This document shows positions 22,379-34,300 of a stretch of DNA of 64,000 bases, piece after piece. The translations under genes and the position numbers were made by a program. How positions within the stretch are numbered: the first letter of the stretch is position 1; each line of letters opens with the position of its first letter. The stretch is from NCBI GenBank assembly GCA_028386065.3, contig JAKUCV010006219.1:98975-162974 (forward strand), in the 5' to 3' direction. Source of the DNA: Turnera subulata (taxonomy: Eukaryota; Streptophyta; Magnoliopsida; Malpighiales; Passifloraceae). The notes beneath the pieces were generated by a model. That model worked only from the letters and a program-made list of their open reading frames with translations. It did not search any database and was not told the DNA's origin.

Positions 22379-25300
22379 GTCGTCGAATCCTAAAACGCAC
22401 ACGAAGAAAGCTTATGGAAATGTCGGATTTCTCGGGCACTAGTTTTGCTTTAGCTCCCTTTTAAGTTCTAAGAGTAGCAACCCAGAAATAAGCAGGTTAC
22501 AAATTTTCACAGCTACAGTGTGGGTAATTAAAACTTTCCTCTACAACCCAACACAGGGAGGAAAGGAAACACACACTCTCTTCACAGAGAGAGAGAGGGG
22601 GGGGAAGAGAGGAATCAAGAAGCTATGTGCAGGGGAATAGAAGCAGAACCTCTAGTTTCAGCAAAAGAGAATAAATATTAATGTAATATATTTATCTGGA
22701 GAGAGTTTAATAAATTGAGAAAAAGAAAGATGGATAGAGATACCTGCAAACCAAAACAAAATAATGAAATGTTTTATATTAGTTAGGGGCCTGTTTTTTT
22801 AATTCTTTTTGGGGAATTGTATATTTTTAATTTTTTATCATCTCTGTAGCTTGGGTGGATTGAGTTGCTGTTGCAGATATCATAATGGCTTTCGTGCCCG
22901 AATTGACCATAAAACCCCTCCCAGCTACTCTAATTTCCGATCTAAGCCATTGATTTAGTGCCCTTTTGGACAGCTTTATAACCCTAATTGACCAAAACAA
23001 CCTTCTGTAATTCTTTATTTTCTTTTTTTTGTTCCTTCTAGTTTTGGTATCCAATCTCGCCTTAACAACCTACTAAAATAATCAAATCCAGGATGGGACT
23101 AAGTTCAACTCGTTTCTTGGAGACAGCTTTCCCGTTATTGGATGCTTGATATATAAAATATCAATCAAACTTAAGATTTTTGTTTAAGGACATTAAATAT
23201 TTTACCTTTCATACAAATAACCCTTTAGTTATATTCATTTTTTTAGTTAGTTACCACATTTAGTCCACTTTTTATTCGACATCTAACCAACATGATACGT
23301 AGTTAATCCAATGAGAATGGCAATAAAAGAATAAGTACGGTTTTACATATGATTTATTATCATAATTAAAAGCATTTAATGTCGTCCTACTTACTAAAAG
23401 GTTGTTGTTTTAAATGATAAGAAATTTAGTACCTCTTAAATAAGATTTATTTTCAATCCCTACTTTGTGTATGAAGTGGGTAATATTAAAAGGATTACCT
23501 GACCAATGCGTGTGATAATAATACCCATTTTGAGAACTTTAAAAGTGGGAAAAAAAATTTCCTATTTCCCAAATGATTTATGTTGTACCAACATGTATAA
23601 ATTCTTAATCCTTTTTAGTTTGTTGAACTCATTTATTCTCTTTTTCTTTCGCATTTACCTGTTTTATGATACCTTAAAAACAGTGGATCTCAGTCACTCG
23701 ACGATGAATTATTGTTTTCTACCAAAAAAAGAGAACAGTTGATCTCAATTTTTTTAGTAAAAAGAAAAAAGCATTAGGGTAGCAAAAGCTTCAAGGATTA
23801 TGTTGTTATAGTCGTACGTACGTAGCCTCGTAGGCTCGTTCAAGGAAACCAGGACTTAAATGTAAAATCAATACGAGTTGTAAACTGACTCATAGTCTTT
23901 TTCGATGTAGGGGCTTGAATTTTTCCATAATTTTGATTCGAGTCCTTAAAAGTTTTGCATTTTGTACTTGTTGCGCTGAATTTTACACATGTCGTTTGTA
24001 CACGTCCTCGAGTTAACACTTATTAACACTTTGATGGGATTTGGGAGTTGGAGGATGAAGTGTCAATCTATGATTGGGAACTGGTAACGGCTTTTCCCCA
24101 GAATGTACTCTTTTTATTGACAAAGATTGTATGCCGTCAACAAAAAAAAAAACAACAGAAAGTGGCTTGTCCTAAAAAGTGATTATGTAGATCACTAACA
24201 GTAAAAGAAAAAAATATCGGTAGTGGATAATTCCAACGACTACAATTCTTCAAGAAACTAAAAGAGGATAATTTTCACCAATAACGTAAATCATTAAAGC
24301 TTAATTACACTTGCAGTATCTCATCAACAACGTAAATCATTAGTGCCGTAACTTCGGACATAATTGAGATTTAATAATTAACTTGCAAGGAGAATAGGTG
24401 CATCTATTACGTAAGGGACACAAAAAAAAATATACTTTCACGCGCCATAATATATCCTCTCTGTTTACAATTGCTTGAGCTGGTTTGGTTAAAACTCGTT
24501 GTATGTTTTCTTGTCTCAATCAAAAAGGAAAAAAATGAAAACAAACTTAAAAAACGTGTCTTTTCAATGATTGTATACTGTATTAGCAATGATAAACATG
24601 CCGAGTCACTAGACCAGCAAACTCTTTCCATTTGTCCATTCCAATATACTCGTTGGACTCGCATAAATAAATTAATTTTCGTAGGGATGTGATATAGGAA
24701 CACCTTTTCGTCAAATAAAATTCACATTGGAAGTTTTTTGTTTGTCACATAGATCTACTGATTTTTTTTTTTTGTTATGGCAAAAGATCTACTAATTCAT
24801 AACATAAGCGAGCCAGCTAACAGACACAGTTTTTAGGTTCCACGAAGATCCAGGGCATGAATCTATATCAATCTAATGACTTCAACCAGATTATAAATAT
24901 CCTGTACTAATTTTACAAGACAGGTGAGCCAGCTAATCGCCATGTGTTTCTTTTTGGAGGAAGATGTTGCGAGGTAAAGATCAAACAATTTGGATTATTT
25001 TTCTTCTTTGAAACCCAAATGATTTGGGTCCAACTTGGAGGGATAACTTTGTTTTCTTTAGATCCTTGGAAGGGTTGGCAAAGTTTCTATTCATTATGTC
25101 CTTGTGGGACTCTTGGGGGGCACTTATCCTACAGAATATGGACTAGTTGGGTTTGATCACTTCTTTAATTGGAAAGGGAAAAAAGTTTGGACTTTATATT
25201 GTGGTGGGATTATAACGCTTTAATTTTGATTTTTGAAGATATTGGAATCGAGTGGAGGAATTTGAATGGATTTTTGCCTAAACAAAATGTGCATGTTTTG

Positions 25301-26040
25301 GACTATTATTATGCCTTCATTTGGTGGACCAGATTGAAGAAGATATAGCAACCCGGTTGTTATTTGTCAAATAAAGAAAAAGAAAATTATTTCACTAACT
25401 ACTAGACGACGTAGTTTGTACAGTGAACCTAATACTACTAACTACTAAACCGAAAGAGATTCCTGGAAAAGCAATTGGTCCACAGAGTTGGGCTGGATCA
25501 GGTAGACCGGCCGAGTCACCGATATGGATCGGGCCTTTGGATTTTAAAGGAAGTGCATCGATAACCACATTCTTTTGCCTGAACCAAGATTAGATATCCT
25601 CTGGTTCGACGAACTGGAAGCAGATTGATTTGATTCTGTCAGCACCTGCATGCGCCTAGACTAGCTGGTGACCTATACGTCGAACCGCACAGTTGCCTTT
25701 TCCATTTTTTCTCTTGTTCAAGAAAAAAAAAAAAACTTCCAGTACTTTTTAAAAGAAAATGTTAATCCATACCTACTATTTATTAATCTCATTCCACAAG
25801 AAGTGAACGTGAGAAAATTTTATATTTGGAAATAAAACCACATGGATAGCCTTGGGAATCTAATTCTACCACTTTTCTTATCAATACACTTCCTTTAAAA
25901 TTTTTAAGAGACATAAATTAACAGAGCTTTTATACGGTCACGGAGAGAACTTGTAACGCATGCAAATGCTATAATATGAATGTACGGTTCTAAACATTTT
26001 GTTTGTCCTTGGGGCTGAAATTTGAACATTTACTAGGAAT
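22379..26040. other. LEUNIG upstream region and spacer
   Basis: The first few hundred bases should contain the LEUNIG leader, perhaps with a leader intron, and promoter. A GA-rich stretch lies at about 22587-22615. The rest is AT-rich spacer without a supported gene; the frames at 24407-24703 and 24944-25156 have no recognisable content. Confidence 0.5.
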
Positions 26041-26367
26041 CAGTCAGGGAAGAAGAGCATTGAAAGGTCTCTGTCCTACTTCGATATATCTCCTCTTGTC
26101 AGCCAAAAAAACCCAGTAGCTGCCATAAAAGCAACATGCCACTGAGATCAAGTGGACCAAGGAGAATACCAAGGTACAAAGGAGAGGGAATTTCTTCTGG
26201 GACCTTTCCCTTTCATACCATCATCATCATCATCTCCTCATCCCGACTAGAGAAAAAATAAAAAAAGAACCCAAAGAAAACAACAAAATGGTGAACTCAC
26301 AGAGCAGTAAATGACAGAATATACATAGATATATCAATATATGCATCTGGTGGGTGTTTTTGCATGG

Positions 26368-26432
26368 GGCATGGGATGCATGCACAACCCCATCAGATCT
26401 TTGATTAGTACATATGCATGCCATGTCATGCC
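26368..26432 (+). other. imperfect hairpin conserved in block B
   Basis: The arms GGCATGGGATGCATGCA and TGCATGCCATGTCATGCC pair over about 16 bp with one mismatch and one bulged C. An inner ATCAG/TTGAT stem caps the loop. The arms contain CATGCA (RY) motifs. The corresponding hairpin in block B (40678-40740) keeps the fold with different bases in the 5' arm. Confidence 0.6.
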
Positions 26433-26704
26433 AATTGTGCCTACCTATACTTTCATAGATCCAACCCCTGCATCGAAGCCTGCGCTAATCCCTGACTCCA
26501 CTCCCCAATGGCCAGCAGTGCACCACCAGTATAAATGTCACGCGCGCCCAAGTTTTCTTCACATAAAAAATAATGTCAAAAGTTATGGAAGAATTATTTT
26601 AAGAAAGAGGCTCGGTACACACCATTGTGGGATTGCTGTGGGATTGCTCTAGGTGGTTAAGTGAGTTGGTTCTGTTCGGAGACTCTCCCACCATACTCAA
26701 ATGT

Positions 26705-27245
26705 GCGACCTAAGTCGAACCGGATTAGTCGACAAAAATCCACAAATAAGCCATGCCATCCTCTGCCTTTCCTCGCTGTCCATAATTTGATAATCACTCG
26801 TAGGCATAACCATAATTACCACACCATCCTTACATAAAAAATAGTTCATATATGAAGTTTGACAAAAAAAATGCCACAAATGGATCCACAAATCAAATTT
26901 GGGTTATAAAGATAGCTAAAAGATTTTCCTTTGCACACTCAGCAAGGGATACATGTAAAAGAGTGACGCAAGATNGCGACCTAAGTCGAACCGGATTAGT
27001 CGACAAAAATCCACAAATAAGCCATGCCATCCTCTGCCTTTCCTCGCTGTCCATAATTTGATAATCACTCGTAGGCATAACCATAATTACCACACCATCC
27101 TTACATAAAAAATAGTTCATATATGAAGTTTGACAAAAAAAATGCCACAAATGGATCCACAAATCAAATTTGGGTTATAAAGATAGCTAAAAGATTTTCC
27201 TTTGCACACTCAGCAAGGGATACATGTAAAAGAGTGACGCAAGAT
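26705..27245 (+). repeat. exact 270-bp direct duplication separated by one N
   Basis: 26705-26974 and 26976-27245 read identically, from GCGACCTAAGTCGAACC to GAGTGACGCAAGAT, with a single N at 26975 between them. A perfect repeat flanking a one-base gap most likely marks two contig ends that overlap but were not merged. Confidence 0.9.
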
Positions 27246-27610
27246 TATTTTTTCCGATCCTGTGAAAGGCCGCATGCATGCCTGGAAGCGTGTGAAAATG
27301 CATGCAGGAAGAAACCTTTATATTTAACACACACACCGCCATTCACATATCCTAAACTTGGAGGTTTCGCTTCCTTTATTGTCTTATGGCGGCTCAGATA
27401 GAAAGAGAGAGATCATCTTGAAAGGGAAAGGGGCTTTGTGGCTTGCATCATCTATGTATAAGAGAGAGGAAGCAGGTGTTTCAATTCATGGGGTGGGGTA
27501 TAGTGAAAAGATGGCAGTACCGGTGTCAATCCGTTTCTGATACATTCGTACAATAGTAATATGGAAGATGAGCAAAACCCAATATCATCATTGTCTCGAT
27601 CATCAGCCTT

Positions 27611-28416
27611 AATTACATGTAGAGATTGATAGAGACGTATTTGTGGTACATGGTAGTAAATTACACTACTGAGATTCGTTGCGAAACCAGGGACGACTGT
27701 GATGGATGATAATGTTATAATCATTTCCATAACAAATAGTACTGGGTCATAAATCATAATCGTTATATTCGTACGCATATAAGAAATCTGTAGGTAACTA
27801 AATGAATTATATATGGACTATAGAAAAATGAAGATGTGAGCCATAAAAAAAATCAAAATGAAGTTAAGAGGCAAATTACGAGGATTAAGCGAAAGTTTTA
27901 CGTGCCTATAGCTTCCCTCGTGTTTTTAAGAGGCAAATTACGTACCTATACTTGTTTTACTAAATTTTTAAACATATAGTTCCCAAAAAAAGAAAAATCT
28001 AAATTCAAATATCTTGTTTCAGTAATCAATCGAGTGCTGCTGACTTTGTGTGGAATTTGAGTTTCGAAATGCAATGGCCCACTTCCATTAATACACCTCA
28101 AATGACTCATGCCTCTTCATATGACCTGGCCTATTTAACAAAAGGAATATATATATATAGGGTAAGACACATAAACCGGAATATATAGGGTAGGGCATAT
28201 AAACCGGCGTGTGTTCTCTTCTATCCCTGCTCTTCCTCGTTCAGTGTATTCCTCTCCTACCGTATTCATGTCGAATGCTGATTAGTTCCGTAGTTATTGT
28301 TCACCTTTCATTTCACCCTCCAATCTTTAATGAACATTAACACAGAGATTCAGAAATGAAAATCTAAAAAAATCCAGGCTCAAAAGTACTGGATAAGGCG
28401 CTAGCGGTCTCTCACT
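27611..28416. other. upstream region of the YUC6-like gene
   Basis: AT-rich spacer with no gene visible; a short near-repeat of GAATATATA...GGGTA units lies at about 28146-28195. It should contain the distal promoter of the downstream YUCCA gene. Confidence 0.4.
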
Positions 28417-28428
28417 CTATATATAAAC
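28417..28428 (+). promoter_or_regulatory. possible TATA box of the YUC6-like gene
   Basis: CTATATATAAAC lies about 200 bases before the ATG at 28629, which would imply a leader of about 170 bases. It is the best TATA match in the 300 bases upstream. Confidence 0.4.
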
Positions 28429-28628
28429 AATGATCAAGTCCAAATTTGAAGCAATTATTCCCTCACATGCCAAATCTTTCTTTGGATAAGAGAGGATTAT
28501 ATATTCTTCTCTAAATCTCGGCCTAATCCACTAACACTCCGCCCACTTATTATTCTCTTATTCAGTTTAAATTTTTTTGAGAGCCATAAGCTCTATTATT
28601 TATAGTTACCACCATTTGCTCACTCTTC

Positions 28629-30696
28629 ATGAACTGCTTGAGAGAAATGGAAGGCAAAGAAAATCTTTTGTTCATTAAGAAAATAATGAATAAACCCTCG
28701 CGTTGCTTGTGTGTTCCTGGTCCGGTGATCGTGGGTGCTGGCCCTTCCGGGCTAGCGGTGGCTGCTTGTCTTAAAGAAAAGGGTGTCCCTAGTGTAATCC
28801 TAGAGAGATCCAGCTGCCTAGCTTCTTTATGGCAGCTAAAGACTTATGATCGTCTTTGCCTTCACTTGCCAAAGCAATTCTGCGAGCTTCCTCTAATGGG
28901 ATTCCCCACCGAATTTCCAGCCTACCCTACTAAAGACCAGTTTGTTGGGTACTTTGAGGAATATGCTAAGAAGTTTGACATCAGGCCACAGTACAACGAG
29001 ACTGTGTCACACGCAGAGTACGATCGAGTTCTTGGGTTTTGGCGAGTGAGGACGGTGGGGCCGAAGGGGGAGGAGACGGAGTATGTTTGCCGGTGGCTAG
29101 TGGTGGCGACAGGGGAGAATGCGGAGGCGGTGGTGCCAGAGATTGAGGGAATGGGAGAGTTTGGTGGGGATATGAGGCATACAAGCCTGTACAAGAACGG
29201 AGAGAAGTACAGAGGTAAGAAGGTTTTGGTGGTGGGTTGTGGAAATTCAGGAATGGAGGTGTGCCTGGATCTATGCAATTACAATGCTAAGCCTTCACTC
29301 GTGGTCAAAGATAAAGTAAGAACTCTTAACGCATTTGTGTCCTATTTATATACACCATGCATGTTCTTTCTTGAGCTCCATGCTTGGACATGCCTAAAAT
29401 TTCTCTATTTTTCTTTTTTTTAAAAAAAAAACAAAGAGAAAATTTCTTCAGTGGTTATTAATTTGAAGTTCAAATTTTTTCAACTTCCAACAGCTTTTTA
29501 AGTTGGTTGAAAATTTTCAGGGAGGTAAACGTCAACGTACGCCTTTCGTATCTTTGTCTTAAGACTCCAAATATTTCGCAATTTAATTAGGCGGAAATGA
29601 TCCTAGGATCTTAAACACTCGATCAATCGACCGAGTTGGTAACAAAATTGAACTTAATTATACATATATATCTTAATTAAGCATATCTTTCACGTGCTCC
29701 TACCACAAATGATAAATGAAGTTGTGCATGGAGATCAACTATATATATATCTCCAAAGCTTTTTGAGTAGCTAGACGTTGATTATTTAATTTGGGGTTTG
29801 CTATGTGAAGGTGCATGTTCTACCACGAGAAATGCTAGGATCATCAACTTTCGGGCTGTCCATGTGTCTGCTAAAATGGCTCCCCATGCGTCTTGTGGAT
29901 CAGTTCCTTCTCACAGTGTCGAGATTCATGCTCGGCGATACGGCTCGACTCGGATTGGATCGCCCCCACTTGGGTCCTCTTCAACTCAAGAAGCTGCATG
30001 GGAAGACCCCAGTGCTAGATGTTGGGACATTAGCCAAGATCAGAAGTGGAGACGTTAAGGTGCTTTTTCTTGATTTTTCACGGGCTGCGTCTCATATTCA
30101 ATTCTTTAGATGTTGAACCTAAAATGTGGGTGCAGATTTGTCCGGGCATAAAAAGGCTAAAAGATTATACTGTGGAGTTTGTAAATGGGAGAACGGAAAA
30201 ATTTGATGCCATTATACTAGCAACTGGTTACAGAAGCAATGTGGCCTCATGGCTAAAGGTAATTAACCTTTGTATACTCCCACTCTTTTCTCCTTTCTCT
30301 TACATGAGTTTCTTGTTAGAGGCTAAGAGAAAGTGGAACTGGCTGATCATGTTATAAATTAATTATCAGGGAGGAGACTTGTTCTCGGAAGAAGATGGAT
30401 TCCCCAAAGGGACATCTCCAAATGGATGGAAAGGAGAGAGTGGGTTATATTCCGTGGGATTCACTAAGCGTGGGATATTAGGTGCTTCAATGGATGCCAA
30501 AAGAGTAGCCGAAGATATTGAAAGATGTTGGGTCGCCGAGTCCAAACACACGCCATGGTCTTTGCTCAGTCACTCCCGACGCAATCACCCCAGAAATTTT
30601 TGGTTTTCAAAGTGTGTACAAAGATGTTTTGCATTGAGAGAATTGCATGCGATATTCGAAGAGGTTGTTGGTGTCAAGTCTCAAAGTAGGGTATAA
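28629..30696 (+). CDS. YUC6-like: YUCCA flavin monooxygenase, YUC2/YUC6 clade
   Basis: Four exons (28629-29315, 29811-30059, 30136-30258, 30370-30696) join in phase to 461 residues. The enzyme turns indole-3-pyruvate into the auxin indole-3-acetic acid using FAD, NADPH and O2. Visible motifs are GAGPSG (36-41, FAD), GCGNSG (203-208, NADPH), an [11 protein letters not shown] segment matching the FMO signature region, and ATGY (341-344). REMEGK near the start and [16 protein letters not shown] resemble Arabidopsis YUC6. The start at 28629 gives a YUC6-like leader peptide; Met7 is an alternative. After the usual end near ERCW the frame runs on for about 45 residues without known similarity, longer than Arabidopsis YUC6 (417 residues). 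Exon sizes and phases match the second YUCCA gene at 43661-45643. Confidence 0.93.
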
Positions 30697-31262
30697 TTGG
30701 GTGGTCAATGGAAGTGAGAGAATTAAGATTGGTAGTGCTCGATCACTAATCTGTACACGTCTTGTATTATTCTCAAATTAGCTAGGCAACACTGTTTTAG
30801 GGTAGTGTAGGAGTGGGAGTTGACTGTTCGCTAGAGTTTTCCAATTAGTTCTTTAGGGCTGTATATATTGTTTGTCTCCATAATTAAGCAAAATAACTTC
30901 TAAGGTGTCCATTATTATGGAGGTTCCTTATAAGGAAACTACTTTGTTGGTGATCAAATTTGGTCAATATTTCTCAAATAGTCATGCGTAAGTCCAACTG
31001 AAAGGAAGTTCCCCGCGTGATAAAAATAGAACACGACGTCAATGTTAAAAGATGGAGCCAGAAAAGTTTAAAGAAGTGGCATTGACGTGATTGAGGTTAT
31101 ACAGCAGCTACAAGCATCCGCATCCATCAAAATTTAAAATTTATAAATTCCAAAAAAATAAGATATATTATTAATTTATAAACAGTGGATTAGTTTAAGG
31201 AAACTAAATTAATATTTTTAAAAACTATCACAAACATTCGCATCTATTTGTGGTCTGGCCCT
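30697..31262. other. 3' flank of the YUC6-like gene
   Basis: It holds the presumed 3' untranslated region and AT-rich spacer up to the LINE target site. No gene is visible. Confidence 0.5.
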
Positions 31263-31279
31263 ACTCAAACACTTCTTTT
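31263..31279 (+). repeat. target-site duplication of the LINE, left copy
   Basis: ACTCAAACACTTCTTTT is identical to 37696-37712 on the far side of the LINE. It borders the element's poly(A) end, read as T on the plus strand. Confidence 0.9.
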
Positions 31280-31345
31280 TTTTTTTTGGTCTAAACCTGG
31301 AAATGATATTGCCACTAGAAACAAATAATTACATGGTACAAACTG

Positions 31346-34300
31346 CTAGCTCGAGGCCAGTCCTCTCCTGTCCTGTTCTAAGATCCCATTAAGGATTACT
31401 GGAGGGGAGCTAACAAGGGTTAAACCTTTACAAAACAAAGGAGCCATTTCAGCGAGTTTTTGAGCTGCTAAATTGGCATTAGCATTCACAAACTGTAAAT
31501 CAAAATGGTGTGGAGGAGTCTGCAACAACTTGATCTCGGCAGCCACCCCTGCAAATTCATCATCCCACTCCACGCCATCATAAAACCATTCTAATGTTGA
31601 TCGGGCTTCCGTTTCCAGGCACATGAATTTAAGGCCGAGATCTCTAGCTAAGCTCAAGCCATGGCGAATTGCTATGAGGTCAGCAGATATGGACCTGTCA
31701 GGATCGAGCGAGAGCACAAATCCTGTTACCCATTTACCAGTCTCATCTCGACAAATACCTGCAAAGAAAGTGCCCGTTTCTTGTGAAATGCCGATTCTAG
31801 CAATATTCATCTTGAAAGAGCCTCTTCCTGGAGGTGACCAAGATTGCAAAGCTGCACCAATAATGGGTGCCGAGAACCTGGATTTAGAAGTGGATAATGC
31901 CGAATCTCTGCAGCATTTGGCAAAGACCTGGATACATCTAATCGGATTCGCCGTATGCTCCTCCTCAGGTTCAAACACCCATTTGTTTCTCCATGCCCAC
32001 AGACGCCAGCAAGTGATAGCAAAAATACTCGTCCACTCCTCACCCACAGTCTGGACATTGAGGTTCATGAGCAACCATGTTTCAATCGGGGAAGAGAAGA
32101 AGCTTGAAGAAAGAAGATCCTCATTCAAAGCCAACCAAATTTCTTTTGCTACCAGACAGTCACGTAAGACGTGTAACACAGTTTCTGAGGATTGAACACA
32201 TCTTGGACAAGAATCCGAGTCCGAAATATGGCGAGCAGCTCTAAGGTGGTTGATGAGAAGACGATCATGGGCTACCAGCCATAGAAAAGAATTGACCCTA
32301 GCTGGGCCCTTCCATCTCCATACCAAGTTCCACAGCTTCTGCTTCGGATTCCAGTTGTCTTGTTCTAGGGATATGTAGGCAGATTTTACCGAAAAACAAC
32401 CCCTCAAATCAGCTAGCCATTTTGGTTGGTCTGGTCCTTTTTCAACTCTAGGGAGAGGTGCTGATGATAAGGGTCCCCACGCCACAGGTGGGAGATAATT
32501 AAATAAGAGCTCCCAATTCCATTGTCCCTCCCTAGTGACCAAATTTGCTACCACATCATTGCTATGATTAGGTGGGATGGTAGGATTCCAGTCCACTAAC
32601 CTGGTGTCATTGAGGATCCATTTATCGGACCAGAATTTTGCGGTTTGACCATCGCAAACCCTCCACCCTATACCTTCCCGAAATGTTGGCCAGATTTTTG
32701 AGATAACACTCCAGATAACTGAACCGCATTTTTTCTTCAAAAACTTTGGTGCCCTGCTTTGATCTCGCATATATTTGCTTCGAAATACCTGCACCCACAA
32801 TTTGTCAATGTCCTTTATCAACAGCCACGCCAATTTCATGGAGAAGGCATCATTCACCGATCGCATTTTTCGTATTCCTGCTCCTCCTCTATTCCTTGGT
32901 TGGCAAATGGTATCCCAAGTGAGAAGGTGCACTTTCCGTTGATCAGGGTTGGACCCCCAAACAAATTGTCTCGCCAAACTATCCAATTTATCACAAATCA
33001 TCCTCGGGAGCTTTACTGTTTGCATGGAGAAAGAGGGTAATGCGTTAAGGACCGATTTAGTGAGTGTTAATCTGCCCGCAAGGGATAATTTCTCAGCTTT
33101 CCAGACACTCAGTTTTTTCATAGCCTTGTCCACCAAGTGATTGAAAGTTGAGCTTTTCATACGGTCATGCATAAGCGGCATCCCTAAGTGTCGGCCTAGA
33201 TCCTTTGTGAGTTGAAAACCAAGAGCCGCCTTAATCTCCCCAGCTCTTTCCTTTGATATGTTGCGGGATAGACAGACTCGAGATTTTTGTTGGCTCACTT
33301 TTTGTCCAGAGAATAGACAGAAATTCTCCAAACATGCTTTGACAATTTTGACCTGCGTTACTGAAGCTTCAGCAAAAAGTAAAAGGTCGTCTGCAAAAAA
33401 TAGGTGTGATAGAGGAGGTCCTCCATTATTGAGTGTCACTGGTTTCCATTCTCCTCTCTTCACAGCCATGTCGATTAGGTGACCCAGTTTCTCCATACAC
33501 AAGACAAACAGGTACGGAGAATTTGGGTCGCCTTGACGAATACCCCGAGAAGGGGAGAAAGCTGGTGTAGCCTCGCCATTCCAGCATACTTGGAGAGTCG
33601 GAGATGAGACGCACTTCATTATGACGGAAACCAAACTGGTCGGAAACCCCGCCTCCAACAAAGTGGGTTTAATAAAGCTCCATTTAAGGCGATCGTATGC
33701 CTTTTCCAAATCAATCTTGATTGCCATTATTCCTGGACCTCCCTTCTTTGTCTTCATGGTGTGCACCACCTCTTGTGCCACAATAATATTGTCAGAAATG
33801 TGTCTTCCCGGCACAAAACTTGATTGAGTAGGGGCCACCAGTTCACTTAGAAGAGGCTTGATGCGATTCACTATCACTTTTGTAATCAACTTGTACAATA
33901 CATTGCATAAGCCAATTGGGCGGAATTGGGTAATGTTTACTGGCTTTTCAATTTTTGGCAGGAGTACTAATAGAGTTCTATTTAATCTGTCATCCCACCA
34001 GCCATTTTCCAAGACATTCTTTACCATGTCAAAAATTTTCGGGCCAACCACCTCCCATTGTGTTTGATAAAAAAATGCGTGTATTCCATCCGGTCCAGGG
34101 GCTTTTAAAGGTCCCATTTGCATAAGGCCATCCCTGACCTCCTGTTCAGTTATTGGGTCGAGCAGCTCATCAAGTCTGTACTGGTTCATTTTTGGGAAGG
34201 AAGAAGGCAATGGGAAGACTGAAAACACACTGCCCTCGTCGCTGAAAAGATTTTGAAAGTAATTGGTGGCAACGGACTTAAGCATCTCGTTGTCCTGCTG

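Larger units (their letters stand above)
26041..27610 (+). repeat. non-coding block A, related to block B at 40283-41595
   Basis: No protein frame is conserved. Several segments recur in the same order and orientation in block B. They include GCATTGAAA followed by CTCC and GTCAGCC, AAAAGCAACAT then ACTGAGATCAAGTGG, TTCTTCTGGGACCTTT before a CATCAT run, the hairpin at 26368-26432, GAGTGACGCAAGAT, TGGAAGCGTGTGA, TATTGTCTTATGGCGGC and GTCAATCCGTTTCTGAT. The block ends about 1 kb before the YUC6-like gene. It could be a regulatory region, a non-coding transcript, or remains of a duplicated gene. An exact 270-bp duplication around an N lies inside it. Confidence 0.65.

Noticed and set aside
31623..32195. 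190-codon plus-strand frame
   Set aside because: It is the antisense shadow of the LINE ORF2.
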